DNA of 36,437 nucleotides from a bacterium (GTDB lineage Bacteria > Bacillota > Clostridia > Christensenellales > Aristaeellaceae). Location: assembly GCA_029009515.1 (NCBI GenBank), contig JAQXJZ010000115.1:1-36437 (forward strand), written 5' to 3'. The notes beneath the pieces are model-generated. The model had not been told where the DNA came from. It made no database searches and worked only from the letters and a program-made list of their open reading frames with translations. Each line of letters starts with the position of its first letter. The first letter of the stretch is position 1. Position numbers and translations under genes: made by a program. Positions 24,014 to 31,958 of the stretch are shown here, piece by piece.

Positions 24014-26272
24014 ATGAGCTTTGAAATCCATCCTTGGAAAGTGGTAGAAACTGCGCTGAACAAGGAGCATATGCGCCTGTCCGAAAGCCTCACCTCCATT
24101 GGCAACGGCTACATGGGCATGCGCGGCAATTTTGAGGAGGACTACACCGGCGATACCCATCTGGGCACCTACATCGGCGGTGTGTGGTTCCCGGACAAGA
24201 CCCGCGTGGGCTGGTGGAAGAACGGCTATCCACAGTATTTCGGCAAGGCCATCAACTGCGTGCGCATGAACGGCATCCGCGTGGAGGTCAACGGCACGCC
24301 CATCGACCTGGCCAAGGCGGACGTGCTGGATTTCTACCGCGAGCTGGATATGCAGACCGGTATTTTCCTGCGCCGCTTCACCCTGTGTACCCCGGACGGC
24401 AACATCCGCGTGGAGGCCGAGCGCTTTATGTCGCTTGCTCAGAAGGAGCTGCTGGCCATCCGCTACACCGTTACGCCCGAGTTTGCCGCTCACGTGGTCA
24501 TGAAACCCTATCTGGACGCCAATGTGCGCAATCTGGACAGCAACTATGACGAAACCTTCTGGGATATGCTGGCTGAGGAAGAGGGCGAGGACGGCGTTGC
24601 CATCCTGACCAAGACCAAGGAAAATCCCTTCGGCACGCCTCGCTTTGCCGTGGCCGCCGCCATGAGCTGCTGGGCTGACGGCATGGAGATGGAGCGCCGC
24701 AACATGCAGAGCGGCTATGCCGAGGCCGTGTATTCCGGCGATGTGGAAGCCTTCGAGAGCGCGTCCCTTGAAAAGTACGTGCTGTGCTTCACCAGCCGCG
24801 ATTACGAGCAGAAGGCGCTCACCACCATCGCTCTGCGCGCCGCTTCCCGCGCCCGCGAGCTGGGCTATGACGAGCTGCGCGACGCGCATGCCGGTGCGTG
24901 GAAGGATCGCTGGGCTGGCTGCGACGTGACCATCGAAGGCGACGACGCCGCGCAGCAGGGCATCCGCTTCAACCTCTTCCAGCTGCTCAGCACCTATTCC
25001 GGCGACGACGCCCGCCTCAATATCGGCCCCAAGGGTTTTACGGGCGAAAAGTACGGCGGCGCGACCTACTGGGATACCGAGGCCTACTGCCTGTCCGTGT
25101 ACATGGCCATCGCCGGTCAGGACGTGGCCAAGCAGCTGTTGCTCTACCGCTGGCTGCAGCTGGACGGCGCATATGAAAATGCCCGTCAGCAGGGTCTGAA
25201 GGGCGCGCTGTATCCCATGGTCACCTTCACCGGTGTGGAGTGCCACAACGAGTGGGAGATCACCTTTGAGGAGATCCACCGCAACGGCGCCATTTCTCAT
25301 GCCATCTTCAACTACGCCACCTATACCGGCGATTACGACTACATGCTCAAGGAAGGCCTGGACGTGCTGTGCGGCATCGCCCGCTTCTATACCGACCGCG
25401 TGCACTTCTCCAAGCGTCAGCAGAAGTACATGATCCACGGTGTAACCGGCCCCAATGAGTACGAGAACAACGTCAACAACAACTGGTACACCAACCGCAT
25501 CGCGGCGTGGAGCATCGGCCTGTTCGTGACGCAGGCACACCGCGCTTCTCAGGATCGTCTGGACAAGCTGGGCGTGACCAAGGAAGAGATCGCCCACATG
25601 CTGGATGTGGTGGAGCGCATGTATTATCCCGAGGACAAGGAGCTGGGCATCTTTGTGCAGCACGATACCTTCCTCGACAAGGATCTCATGCCTGTCACCG
25701 ATATTCCTGCCGGCGAGCGTCCCATCAACCAGCACTGGTCCTGGGATCACATCCTGCGCAGCTGCTTCATCAAGCAGGCGGACGTGCTGCAGGGCCTGTA
25801 CTTCCTCAATCATCTGTATGACGAGGATACCATCCGCCGCAATTTCGACTTCTACGAGCCCATGACGGTTCACGAAAGCAGCCTGTCTCCCTGCGTGCAC
25901 AGCATTCTGGCTGCGCAGCTGGGCTACCATGACAAGGCGGTGGAGATGTACCAGCGCACCGCGCGCCTCGACCTTGACAACATCAACAACGATACCGAGG
26001 ACGGACTGCACATCACCAGCATGGCGGGCAGCTGGCTGGCCATGGCGCACGGCTTTGCCGGCATGCGCACCACCGACGGCCTGAGCCTGAAGCCCTTCCT
26101 GCCCGACGCCTGGAAGGGATATGCGTTCCAGTTCCACTACCGCGGCCGCGTCATCCGCGTGAGCGTCAAGCCCGGCGAGGCTTGCGTGGAGCTGCTGGAA
26201 GGCATGCCGCTCACCCTCACCCTGTGCGGCGAGGAAATGAAGCTGGAAGACCGCATCGTGCACGCCCTGTAA
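24014..26272 (+). CDS. Glycoside hydrolase family 65 phosphorylase, probably maltose phosphorylase
   Basis: 752 residues from ATG 24014, with AAAGGAG upstream; the promoter position excludes earlier starts. It is probably cytoplasmic, having no signal peptide. The GH65 layout is clear: an N-terminal beta-sandwich (SLTSIGNGYMGMRGNF early), an (alpha/alpha)6 barrel and a C-terminal beta domain. The catalytic acid is Glu482 in HGVTGPNEYENNVNNNWYTN, a stretch very like that of Lactobacillus maltose phosphorylase. The phosphate-binding region near the C-terminus reads HITSMAGSWLAM. Maltose phosphorylase splits maltose with phosphate to glucose and beta-glucose 1-phosphate. Kojibiose or trehalose phosphorylase cannot be fully excluded. 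No beta-phosphoglucomutase gene is adjacent; it would be the expected partner. Confidence 0.85.
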   Translation: MSFEIHPWKVVETALNKEHMRLSESLTSIGNGYMGMRGNFEEDYTGDTHLGTYIGGVWFPDKTRVGWWKNGYPQYFGKAINCVRMNGIRVEVNGTPIDLAKADVLDFYRELDMQTGIFLRRFTLCTPDGNIRVEAERFMSLAQKELLAIRYTVTPEFAAHVVMKPYLDANVRNLDSNYDETFWDMLAEEEGEDGVAILTKTKENPFGTPRFAVAAAMSCWADGMEMERRNMQSGYAEAVYSGDVEAFESASLEKYVLCFTSRDYEQKALTTIALRAASRARELGYDELRDAHAGAWKDRWAGCDVTIEGDDAAQQGIRFNLFQLLSTYSGDDARLNIGPKGFTGEKYGGATYWDTEAYCLSVYMAIAGQDVAKQLLLYRWLQLDGAYENARQQGLKGALYPMVTFTGVECHNEWEITFEEIHRNGAISHAIFNYATYTGDYDYMLKEGLDVLCGIARFYTDRVHFSKRQQKYMIHGVTGPNEYENNVNNNWYTNRIAAWSIGLFVTQAHRASQDRLDKLGVTKEEIAHMLDVVERMYYPEDKELGIFVQHDTFLDKDLMPVTDIPAGERPINQHWSWDHILRSCFIKQADVLQGLYFLNHLYDEDTIRRNFDFYEPMTVHESSLSPCVHSILAAQLGYHDKAVEMYQRTARLDLDNINNDTEDGLHITSMAGSWLAMAHGFAGMRTTDGLSLKPFLPDAWKGYAFQFHYRGRVIRVSVKPGEACVELLEGMPLTLTLCGEEMKLEDRIVHAL

Positions 26273-26278
26273 CAACCG

Positions 26279-26306
26279 CACAACTTGTCGCCTCCCGCAT
26301 AGGATG
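26279..26306 (+). promoter_or_regulatory. Sigma-K-like promoter of dpaA-dpaB
   Basis: CACA (26279-26282), 15 bases, CATAGGATG (26298-26306). The same motif and spacing occur before murA and (one base different) cotJ. spoVF of B. subtilis is known to be sigma-K controlled. The expected start near 26312 lies beyond the 5' arm of the terminator hairpin, so this transcript keeps the ribosome binding site free. Confidence 0.7.
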
Positions 26307-26338
26307 CAGTATCTTGCATCGGCGGGAGGCGATTTTTT
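26288..26338 (+). terminator. Terminator of the maltose phosphorylase gene, overlapping the dpaA promoter and ribosome binding site
   Basis: TCGCCTCCCGC (26288-26298) pairs with GCGGGAGGCGA (26322-26332), and an inner GATGCA (26303-26308) pairs with TGCATC (26315-26320). Six T follow. The 3' arm contains GGGAGGCG, the likely ribosome binding site of dpaA. Confidence 0.9.
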
Positions 26339-27137
26339 GGTTTCAAGAATGCTGATGATCGGCGGCGACCGGCGCGCGGAATGCCTGTGCGAACTTCTGC
26401 GCAAGGATGGGTACATGGTGGATACCTTCGGCATCAAAGCGGGGGACGACAAAACAGCACGGTGGGACGATGCGGAAGCTGTGCTGTTTCCCTATCCTTT
26501 TTCCGTGAAGAACGGCTGCATTCCAGCCCTCAGCGGGCTGAGCATCCACCCGGAGGATGTGCTGGCCAAACTGCCTGCGGGCGCGGTCATCCTGCACGGA
26601 AGAGGCATGAACGCAGGCCTGCGTTATGACGAAAACACGCTGCTGGAAGCGCGTAATGCCGAAATATCCGCCGAAGCAGCCGTGTGCGAAGCCATGCAGC
26701 GCATGGACATCGCCCTGATGGATGCACGCATTCTGGTAACGGGTTACGGCTTGTTTGGCAGGGCACTGGCAAGAAAATTGGCAGCGCTTGGTGCAGAGGT
26801 ATGGGTGGCGGCACGGCGCGAAGAGCAGCGTACGCAGGCAGCAGACGACGGCATGAAGACAGTTGCATTGACCGACGCGGCAGAAGTACTTGGCGACATG
26901 CACATGGTGTGCAACACCATTCCCGCGCAGGTGCTGGATGAATCCGCCCTCCGTGCTATGCAGCCTGGTGCATGGCTTTTGGAACTGGCCAGCGCACCCT
27001 ATGGCTTCGACCGTCGAGTGGCACAAAAACTGGATCTGCGCTGCGATGTGCTGGCCGCGCTGCCTGCCCGGTATGCACCTATGAGCGCAGCATATGCGCT
27101 GCGGGATGCTGTGATGCAGAAACTTGCGGAGGTGTGA
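26337..27137 (+). CDS. dpaA: Dipicolinate synthase subunit A (SpoVFA)
   Basis: With TTG 26337 as start (GGAGG seven bases upstream) the protein has 266 residues; the next in-frame ATG at 26349 is too far from any ribosome binding site, and the ATG at 26304 overlaps the promoter. DpaA with DpaB makes dipicolinic acid in the mother cell from a lysine-pathway intermediate. Visible are an N-terminal MIGGDRRAECLCELLRKDG and a Rossmann NAD(P)-binding segment, ILVTGYGLFGRALARKLAALGAEVWVAAR. The CNTIPAQVL and LLELASAPYGFD motifs are typical of the family. dpaB follows after two bases. A sigma-K-like promoter precedes it. Confidence 0.92.
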   Translation: MVSRMLMIGGDRRAECLCELLRKDGYMVDTFGIKAGDDKTARWDDAEAVLFPYPFSVKNGCIPALSGLSIHPEDVLAKLPAGAVILHGRGMNAGLRYDENTLLEARNAEISAEAAVCEAMQRMDIALMDARILVTGYGLFGRALARKLAALGAEVWVAARREEQRTQAADDGMKTVALTDAAEVLGDMHMVCNTIPAQVLDESALRAMQPGAWLLELASAPYGFDRRVAQKLDLRCDVLAALPARYAPMSAAYALRDAVMQKLAEV

Positions 27138-27139
27138 AG

Positions 27140-27724
27140 ATGAAACCACTCACTATCGGCTTTGCCCTCACCGGTTCCTTCTGTACCTTCGAACGCGCGC
27201 TTGGCCAGATGGAAGCGCTGGTCAAACGCGGATATGACGTGCTGCCCATCGTATCCTTCGACGCTGGCAGCCTCGACACGCGCTTCATGACGGCGCAGCA
27301 CCTGCGCGAGCGCATCCGCGAAATCACCGGCAAAGAGCCCATTGATTCTCTTGTGTGCGCAGAACCGATCGGTCCGAAAAAACTGTGCGATGTCTACATC
27401 ATCGCACCTGCCACCGGCAACAGCCTGAGCAAGCTGGCAAACGGCCAGTTTGACACGCCTGCTCTGCTGGGCGCAAAAAGCCATCTGCGCAACGACCGGC
27501 CTCTGATTCTGGCTGTCTCCACCAATGACGGGCTTGGCGCAGCGGCGCAGAACATCGGACGCCTGCTCACATGGCGCAATGTATACTTCGTTCCCTTCGG
27601 GCAGGATGATCACGTCAAAAAGCCCCGATCACTGGTGGCGGATTTTGACCAGATTCCCAAAACCATTTCTGCAGCGCTGGAAGGCGTGCAGATTCAACCG
27701 CTGCTCACCGTCAAAAATGAATGA
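27140..27724 (+). CDS. dpaB: Dipicolinate synthase subunit B (SpoVFB)
   Basis: 194 residues from ATG 27140; GGAGGTG lies at the end of dpaA. This is a flavoprotein-fold protein of the Dfp/SpoVFB type. It has the N-terminal IGFALTGSFCTFERAL, the central CDVYIIAPATGNSLSKLANGQFDTPAL and AVSTNDGLGAAAQNIGRLL, all characteristic of DpaB. It acts with DpaA to form dipicolinic acid, the calcium-binding core solute of spores. Many Clostridia lack spoVF and use an EtfA-based route, so its presence is informative about the lineage. No clear terminator is visible after it. Confidence 0.93.
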   Translation: MKPLTIGFALTGSFCTFERALGQMEALVKRGYDVLPIVSFDAGSLDTRFMTAQHLRERIREITGKEPIDSLVCAEPIGPKKLCDVYIIAPATGNSLSKLANGQFDTPALLGAKSHLRNDRPLILAVSTNDGLGAAAQNIGRLLTWRNVYFVPFGQDDHVKKPRSLVADFDQIPKTISAALEGVQIQPLLTVKNE

Positions 27725-27768
27725 TGTTTTTCAAAAATGGGATTATGATGAGAAATACTGTAACAAAC

Positions 27769-27797
27769 TTGCAACAAAAGGCGTTCTGAGGTACAAT
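27769..27797 (+). promoter_or_regulatory. Sigma-A promoter of the DUF3298-type gene
   Basis: TTGCAA (27769-27774), a 17-base spacer, TACAAT (27792-27797), about 40 bases before the start codon. Confidence 0.7.
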
Positions 27798-27837
27798 AGA
27801 AACTGCGAAAGAATGTACACAAGGGGGAGAGAACGCT

Positions 27838-28959
27838 ATGTTGAAAAAGTTGCTGAGCTGCCTGCTGGCTATGCTGATGATGTCCTCTGTCGCCTTTGCA
27901 CAGGATAGCGGCGCAGAGATTACCGAACTGCGTACGGAGATTGGCGATAACGTGGTGGCGTATCCCCAGCTTGCAGGCATGGCGGACGCTGCCGTGCAGC
28001 AGAAGATCAACGACGATATCGTGCTGTCCTCCGGCGTGACCGATCATCTGATCACTTTGGTCACGCTGGGGCAGAGCAGCGTGGGGCTCAAGGTGGATTA
28101 CAAGGCGTCCATCACGGATGAGTGCATCTTTTCTGTGCTCATCAGCGCCAGGGGCAGCAAGGTGGGCGGCAAGCGCGACGGACATGCCTATTCCGCCATG
28201 ACCTACGACCTGACCACGGGCGAACGCGTAACGCTGCATGACCTGTTTGCTGATGAAGAAGCCGCCGTTGCCTTCATGGAAGAAGCCGCCCTGGCCACCC
28301 TCTCCGACGAGCTCAACGGCTACATGGAATACAGCGATATCACGCCCATCCCGCGCAATTCCTTTACGCTGGACGAGCATGGCATCACCTTCTGGTATCC
28401 GGCGGATCAGTTCCAGCTTTTGAGCGGCTACAGCGGCGCGTGCCAGTTCTGGTATGAAGAGCTGAACGGCTTCTGGAAGGAAGAACGCATTCCGGAGAAG
28501 CCCGATGCGCAGGCCATCGCCCAAAGCGTGGAAGCGGGGGAGATCCCCCATGTGCCCGTGAAAATGGGTCAGCCCATTCCTGAGGTAACGGAGACCTACC
28601 GCCTGCTTCGCGAGCCAGATGCATTCCCCGGCGGACGCTACTTTGTGCTGGAGGATCCCGCCTTCCGCAGCATCCTGGTCATCAGTGATTCCCTTTCTGC
28701 CGATGACGCACATGCCGTGGTGGAGGGCATCCAGCTCAGGCGCGGCGGCCTGCACGGCCTGATGATCGGCCAGACAGCAATGGACGAATGGCGCGCTGTG
28801 CTGGGAAATCCCAGCGAGACCATTGTGTTTTCCGAAAACATGGCATATGATTACAACCTGCCTGCGGGCAGCTGCGACGTGTACCACTTCGGCAGCAACG
28901 AGCTGCGCCTGCACGCCGACGAAACCAATACTTTGTGCGCAATCCAAATCTGCAAATAA
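27838..28959 (+). CDS. Secreted protein with a DUF3298/RsiV-type domain
   Basis: 373 residues; ATG 27838 after AGGGGGAGAG. The signal peptide MLKKLLSCLLAMLMMSSVAFA is followed at once by Gln-Asp, so a cleaved secreted protein is likely. Residues about 30-210 resemble the DUF4163/DUF3298 pair known from RsiV: a strand-rich part, then ISARGSKVGGKRDGHAYSAMTYDLTTGERVTLHDLF and, later, FTLDEHGITFWYPADQF. The C-terminal 150 residues are less familiar and have a second repeat-like module (GLHGLMIGQTAMDEWRAVLG). RsiV is an anti-sigma factor that senses lysozyme, but this protein lacks the cytoplasmic and membrane parts, so only the fold, not the function, can be inferred. The gene ends 11 bases before the hairpin repeat that precedes ftsK. 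Confidence 0.75.
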   Translation: MLKKLLSCLLAMLMMSSVAFAQDSGAEITELRTEIGDNVVAYPQLAGMADAAVQQKINDDIVLSSGVTDHLITLVTLGQSSVGLKVDYKASITDECIFSVLISARGSKVGGKRDGHAYSAMTYDLTTGERVTLHDLFADEEAAVAFMEEAALATLSDELNGYMEYSDITPIPRNSFTLDEHGITFWYPADQFQLLSGYSGACQFWYEELNGFWKEERIPEKPDAQAIAQSVEAGEIPHVPVKMGQPIPEVTETYRLLREPDAFPGGRYFVLEDPAFRSILVISDSLSADDAHAVVEGIQLRRGGLHGLMIGQTAMDEWRAVLGNPSETIVFSENMAYDYNLPAGSCDVYHFGSNELRLHADETNTLCAIQICK

Positions 28960-28970
28960 ATCAATGTACG

Positions 28971-29040
28971 GGATTCTCAAGGGGGTAGCCCCCTTGAGCG
29001 GATTCCAAAGGCAGAGCCTTTGGCCGCCGGAGGCACTCCC
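28971..29040 (+). repeat. Mosaic palindromic repeat, copy B, upstream of ftsK
   Basis: CTCAAGGGGG (28976-28985) pairs with CCCCCTTGAG (28989-28998), and CCAAAGGC (29005-29012) with GCCTTTGG (29016-29023), both around 3-base loops. GGATTC precedes each hairpin. The first hairpin matches hairpin 2 of the copy at 1576-1596, but with a longer stem in which changes on one side are matched on the other. Confidence 0.8.
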
Positions 29041-29064
29041 GTCATCCAGGAGGAACAAACCATT

Positions 29065-31899
29065 ATGGCGAAGAGCAGCAAAAAGAAAAACGCTGCACAA
29101 TATGAATCCAACACGCTGGCGGCATTTGCCGTCGTTGGCATCGTGCTGATTGCAATCGGCGCGGTGTCTCTTTTGGCGGTTGTCGGCGGCGTGAAGGGCG
29201 CGTTTTTTGATTCGGTGCGCCGCGTGATGCAGGGCGTCGGAGGCGGACTGTGCATTGGCGTGAGCATCCTCATCCTTTGGCTGGGCGTGCTGGTGGCATT
29301 CTCATCCGCCCGCAGCATGCCCAAGCGCGGCTTTATTCTCATTACCATCCTGTTTGTGGCGGTCATGGGCATCATCAACCTCATGAGCAAGGTGGGCACC
29401 TACTCGCTGATGGAGTATCTGGAGCGCGCCAACACCACGTCCAATCCGCCCAAGGTGGATCCGGACAGCTTTGGCAGCATGATCAGCGCTGCCTTTACCG
29501 CCTGCGCCAACAGCGGTGCGTTTGGCGGCGCTATGGGCATGCTGCTGGCGTGGCCGGCATGGACGTTCCTGGGCAACACCCTTGGCGCTGTGGCGCTGGG
29601 CTTGATCTGCGTGGCTTGTGTGCTGCTGGTGTCCCGCTTTGATCTGCTGCAGATGTTTGAGGCCATGCGCGAGGGTGTGGCCGCCGGAAGCGAAAAACGC
29701 CGTCAGCGCCGCGAGCAGGAGGCCTATCACCCGGCGCTGGAGGAACAGCGCCGACAGGCTGAGGAAGCCGAACGCCTGCGCCTGACGCCTGCCTATGCGC
29801 GCCGCGGCGAGCAGCCGCAGCAGCCTGTGCAGCAGCCCATGCAGCCGATGTATGCTCCGGTCAATCCGGCCATGATGGCACAGCCGCAGGGCGAGATTTA
29901 CGATGAAATCATCGTGCCTCAGGGCAGCACGCTGCCGTGGCAGAAGAGTCAGAAAAAGAAGAAGGCTGCGCCCAAGGATGCATCCTATCAGACCCGCATG
30001 ACCTTCACGCCCACCGAAATGGGCGCGGACAATCAGGAGACGCAGCTGGGCGATACGCTCATTCTGTCCGCCACACGCAAGAAGGCGCTGGAGCGCATCG
30101 AAGCCATCCGCAAGCGCAAGGCGGAGCTGAATGAGGAAATCGAAGGTGCGGAGAAGGCCCGTCAGGCCGCATATGCGCCTGCACCTGCTGCTCCCGCGCC
30201 TGCGCCGGCTCCCGTTCCCGCAGCCAACACCTTCGCGCCGGCTGTTGCTGCCGTGCCTGTGCAGCCTGTATTTGAGCCGGAAGCTGAGTACGAGGAAGAG
30301 GAACTGCCGCCGCTGCAGCCCATTCAGCCTGCCCCTGCGCCGCAGCCTGTCGTGCCTGACCGCAACGCGGCCTACAAGCGCCCGGCGCAGCAGCCTGCGC
30401 CCGTGGCTCCTGCACCTGCGCCCGTGCCGCAGGCGGATCATCCCGCCTATGCGTACCCGTCCATCGACCTGCTCAACCAGCAGCAGCGCCGCGAAACGGT
30501 GGATACCCGATCCGCCGATGCAGAGGACGCCGCCCGTCTGGAAAAGACGCTGGAGAGCTTCGGCATTCCGGCGCGCGTGCAGCGCGTGACCCATGGCCCG
30601 GCCGTGACCCGCTTTGAGCTGGGGCTGGTGTCCAGCGGTATCAACGTCAAGCGCATCATGGGCATTGCGGATAATATCGCCCTTGATATGGCTGCCAACG
30701 GCGGCGTGCGCATTGAGATTCCCATTCCCGGCACCAACCTGTTCGGCGTGGAAGTGCCCAACAAGGAGATTCAGAGCGTCACGCTGGCTGAGGTGCTTAT
30801 GAGCCCCGAGATGCGCGCCGCCAAGTCTCCGCTGGCCGTTGCGCTGGGCAAGGATATCGCAGGCCGTCCCGTGATCTGCGATATCGCCCGCATGCCGCAC
30901 CTGCTTATTGCCGGTCAGACGGGCAGCGGTAAATCCGTCTGTATCAATACCATCATCAACTCCATCCTCTTCCGCTCTTCGCCCGAAGAGGTGCGCATGA
31001 TCATGATCGACCCCAAGGTGGTCGAGCTGCAGTGCTACAACGTGGTGCCGCACCTGCTCATTCCCGTGGTGAGCGACCCGCACAAGGCTGCCGGTGCGCT
31101 GCAGTGGGCCGTGGCGGAAATGCTGGACCGCTACCACAAGATGCAGAGCAAGAACGTGCGCGAGATTTCCGCCTACAATGCCAAGCTTGGCCCGGATGAA
31201 GAAAAACTGCCGCGCATCGTCATTGTCATCGACGAGCTGGCCGACCTCATGCTTGCCTGCAAAAAGGAAGTCGAAGAAAGCATCATCCGCATCGCCCAGC
31301 TGGCGCGTGCTGCCGGTATCCACATGATCGTGGCCACCCAGCGCCCCACGGTGGATGTCATCACCGGCCTGATCAAGGCCAATGTACCTTCCCGAATCGC
31401 CTTTGCTGTTTCCTCCAGCATCGACAGCCGCACCATTCTGGATCAGAACGGCGCTGAGAAACTGCTGGGACGCGGCGACATGTTCTATTTCCCGACCGGC
31501 GCAAGCGCTCCCATCCGCGTGCAAGGCTGCTTCCTGAGCGACGCCGAGACCGAGCGCGTGGTCAACTATATCGGCGAGCATTCCCGTGTGGACTTTGATC
31601 CCAATGTGATTGAAGCCATGGAAAGCGACGATGAGAGCACTGCTGTCATCAGTGATCACGATGAGGACAGCGGGCTGGACGATCGCCTGGCCGAGGCCAT
31701 CGAGATGGTTATCACCGATGGACAGGCCTCCATCAGCATGCTGCAGAGACGCATGAAGATTGGCTACGCGCGTGCAGGCCGCCTGATTGACGACATGGCC
31801 GCGCGCGGCATCGTGAGCAAATCCGCCGGAAGCAAGCCGCGCGAGGTGCTCATGAGCCGGGAGCAGTACGAAGCTATGAAGGAACAGCTGCTTTCGTAA
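29065..31899 (+). CDS. ftsK: DNA translocase FtsK/SpoIIIE
   Basis: 944 residues; AGGAGG at 29048-29053 sets ATG 29065 (MAKSSKKKN). Several membrane helices occupy the first 215 residues (AFAVVGIVLIAIGAVSLLAVV, ILILWLGVLVAF, GFILITILFVAVMGIINLM and others). A long Pro/Ala/Gln-rich linker (about 220-480, rich in APAP units) follows. The motor comes next, with Walker A GQTGSGKS (617-624) and Walker B VIVIDELADL (Asp723, Glu724). The C-terminal winged-helix gamma domain (DDRLAEAIEMVITDGQASISM to the end) reads polar DNA sequences. It pumps chromosomal DNA through the division or sporulation septum. No second translocase is visible, so this may do both jobs. No promoter was found between it and the upstream gene. 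Confidence 0.96.
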   Translation: MAKSSKKKNAAQYESNTLAAFAVVGIVLIAIGAVSLLAVVGGVKGAFFDSVRRVMQGVGGGLCIGVSILILWLGVLVAFSSARSMPKRGFILITILFVAVMGIINLMSKVGTYSLMEYLERANTTSNPPKVDPDSFGSMISAAFTACANSGAFGGAMGMLLAWPAWTFLGNTLGAVALGLICVACVLLVSRFDLLQMFEAMREGVAAGSEKRRQRREQEAYHPALEEQRRQAEEAERLRLTPAYARRGEQPQQPVQQPMQPMYAPVNPAMMAQPQGEIYDEIIVPQGSTLPWQKSQKKKKAAPKDASYQTRMTFTPTEMGADNQETQLGDTLILSATRKKALERIEAIRKRKAELNEEIEGAEKARQAAYAPAPAAPAPAPAPVPAANTFAPAVAAVPVQPVFEPEAEYEEEELPPLQPIQPAPAPQPVVPDRNAAYKRPAQQPAPVAPAPAPVPQADHPAYAYPSIDLLNQQQRRETVDTRSADAEDAARLEKTLESFGIPARVQRVTHGPAVTRFELGLVSSGINVKRIMGIADNIALDMAANGGVRIEIPIPGTNLFGVEVPNKEIQSVTLAEVLMSPEMRAAKSPLAVALGKDIAGRPVICDIARMPHLLIAGQTGSGKSVCINTIINSILFRSSPEEVRMIMIDPKVVELQCYNVVPHLLIPVVSDPHKAAGALQWAVAEMLDRYHKMQSKNVREISAYNAKLGPDEEKLPRIVIVIDELADLMLACKKEVEESIIRIAQLARAAGIHMIVATQRPTVDVITGLIKANVPSRIAFAVSSSIDSRTILDQNGAEKLLGRGDMFYFPTGASAPIRVQGCFLSDAETERVVNYIGEHSRVDFDPNVIEAMESDDESTAVISDHDEDSGLDDRLAEAIEMVITDGQASISMLQRRMKIGYARAGRLIDDMAARGIVSKSAGSKPREVLMSREQYEAMKEQLLS

Positions 31900-31911
31900 A
31901 CAAAAAACATC

Positions 31912-31946
31912 ACAAAAGAGGCTGCGAGCAATCTCGCAGCCTCTTG
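31912..31946. terminator. Terminator between ftsK and the convergent SH3-domain gene
   Basis: Perfect 13-bp stem AAGAGGCTGCGAG (31916-31928) with CTCGCAGCCTCTT (31933-31945), loop CAAT. The T-rich tail is better on the minus strand, so it is mainly the terminator of the minus-strand gene. Confidence 0.85.
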
Positions 31947-31958
31947 CTGTATGCGGGG

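Noticed and set aside
26304-26336. ATG 26304 as start of dpaA
   Set aside because: It overlaps the -10 of the sigma-K-like promoter, has no ribosome binding site, and its first codons are the terminator hairpin.
27700-27760. Terminator after dpaB
   Set aside because: T-runs are present but no stable inverted repeat precedes them.
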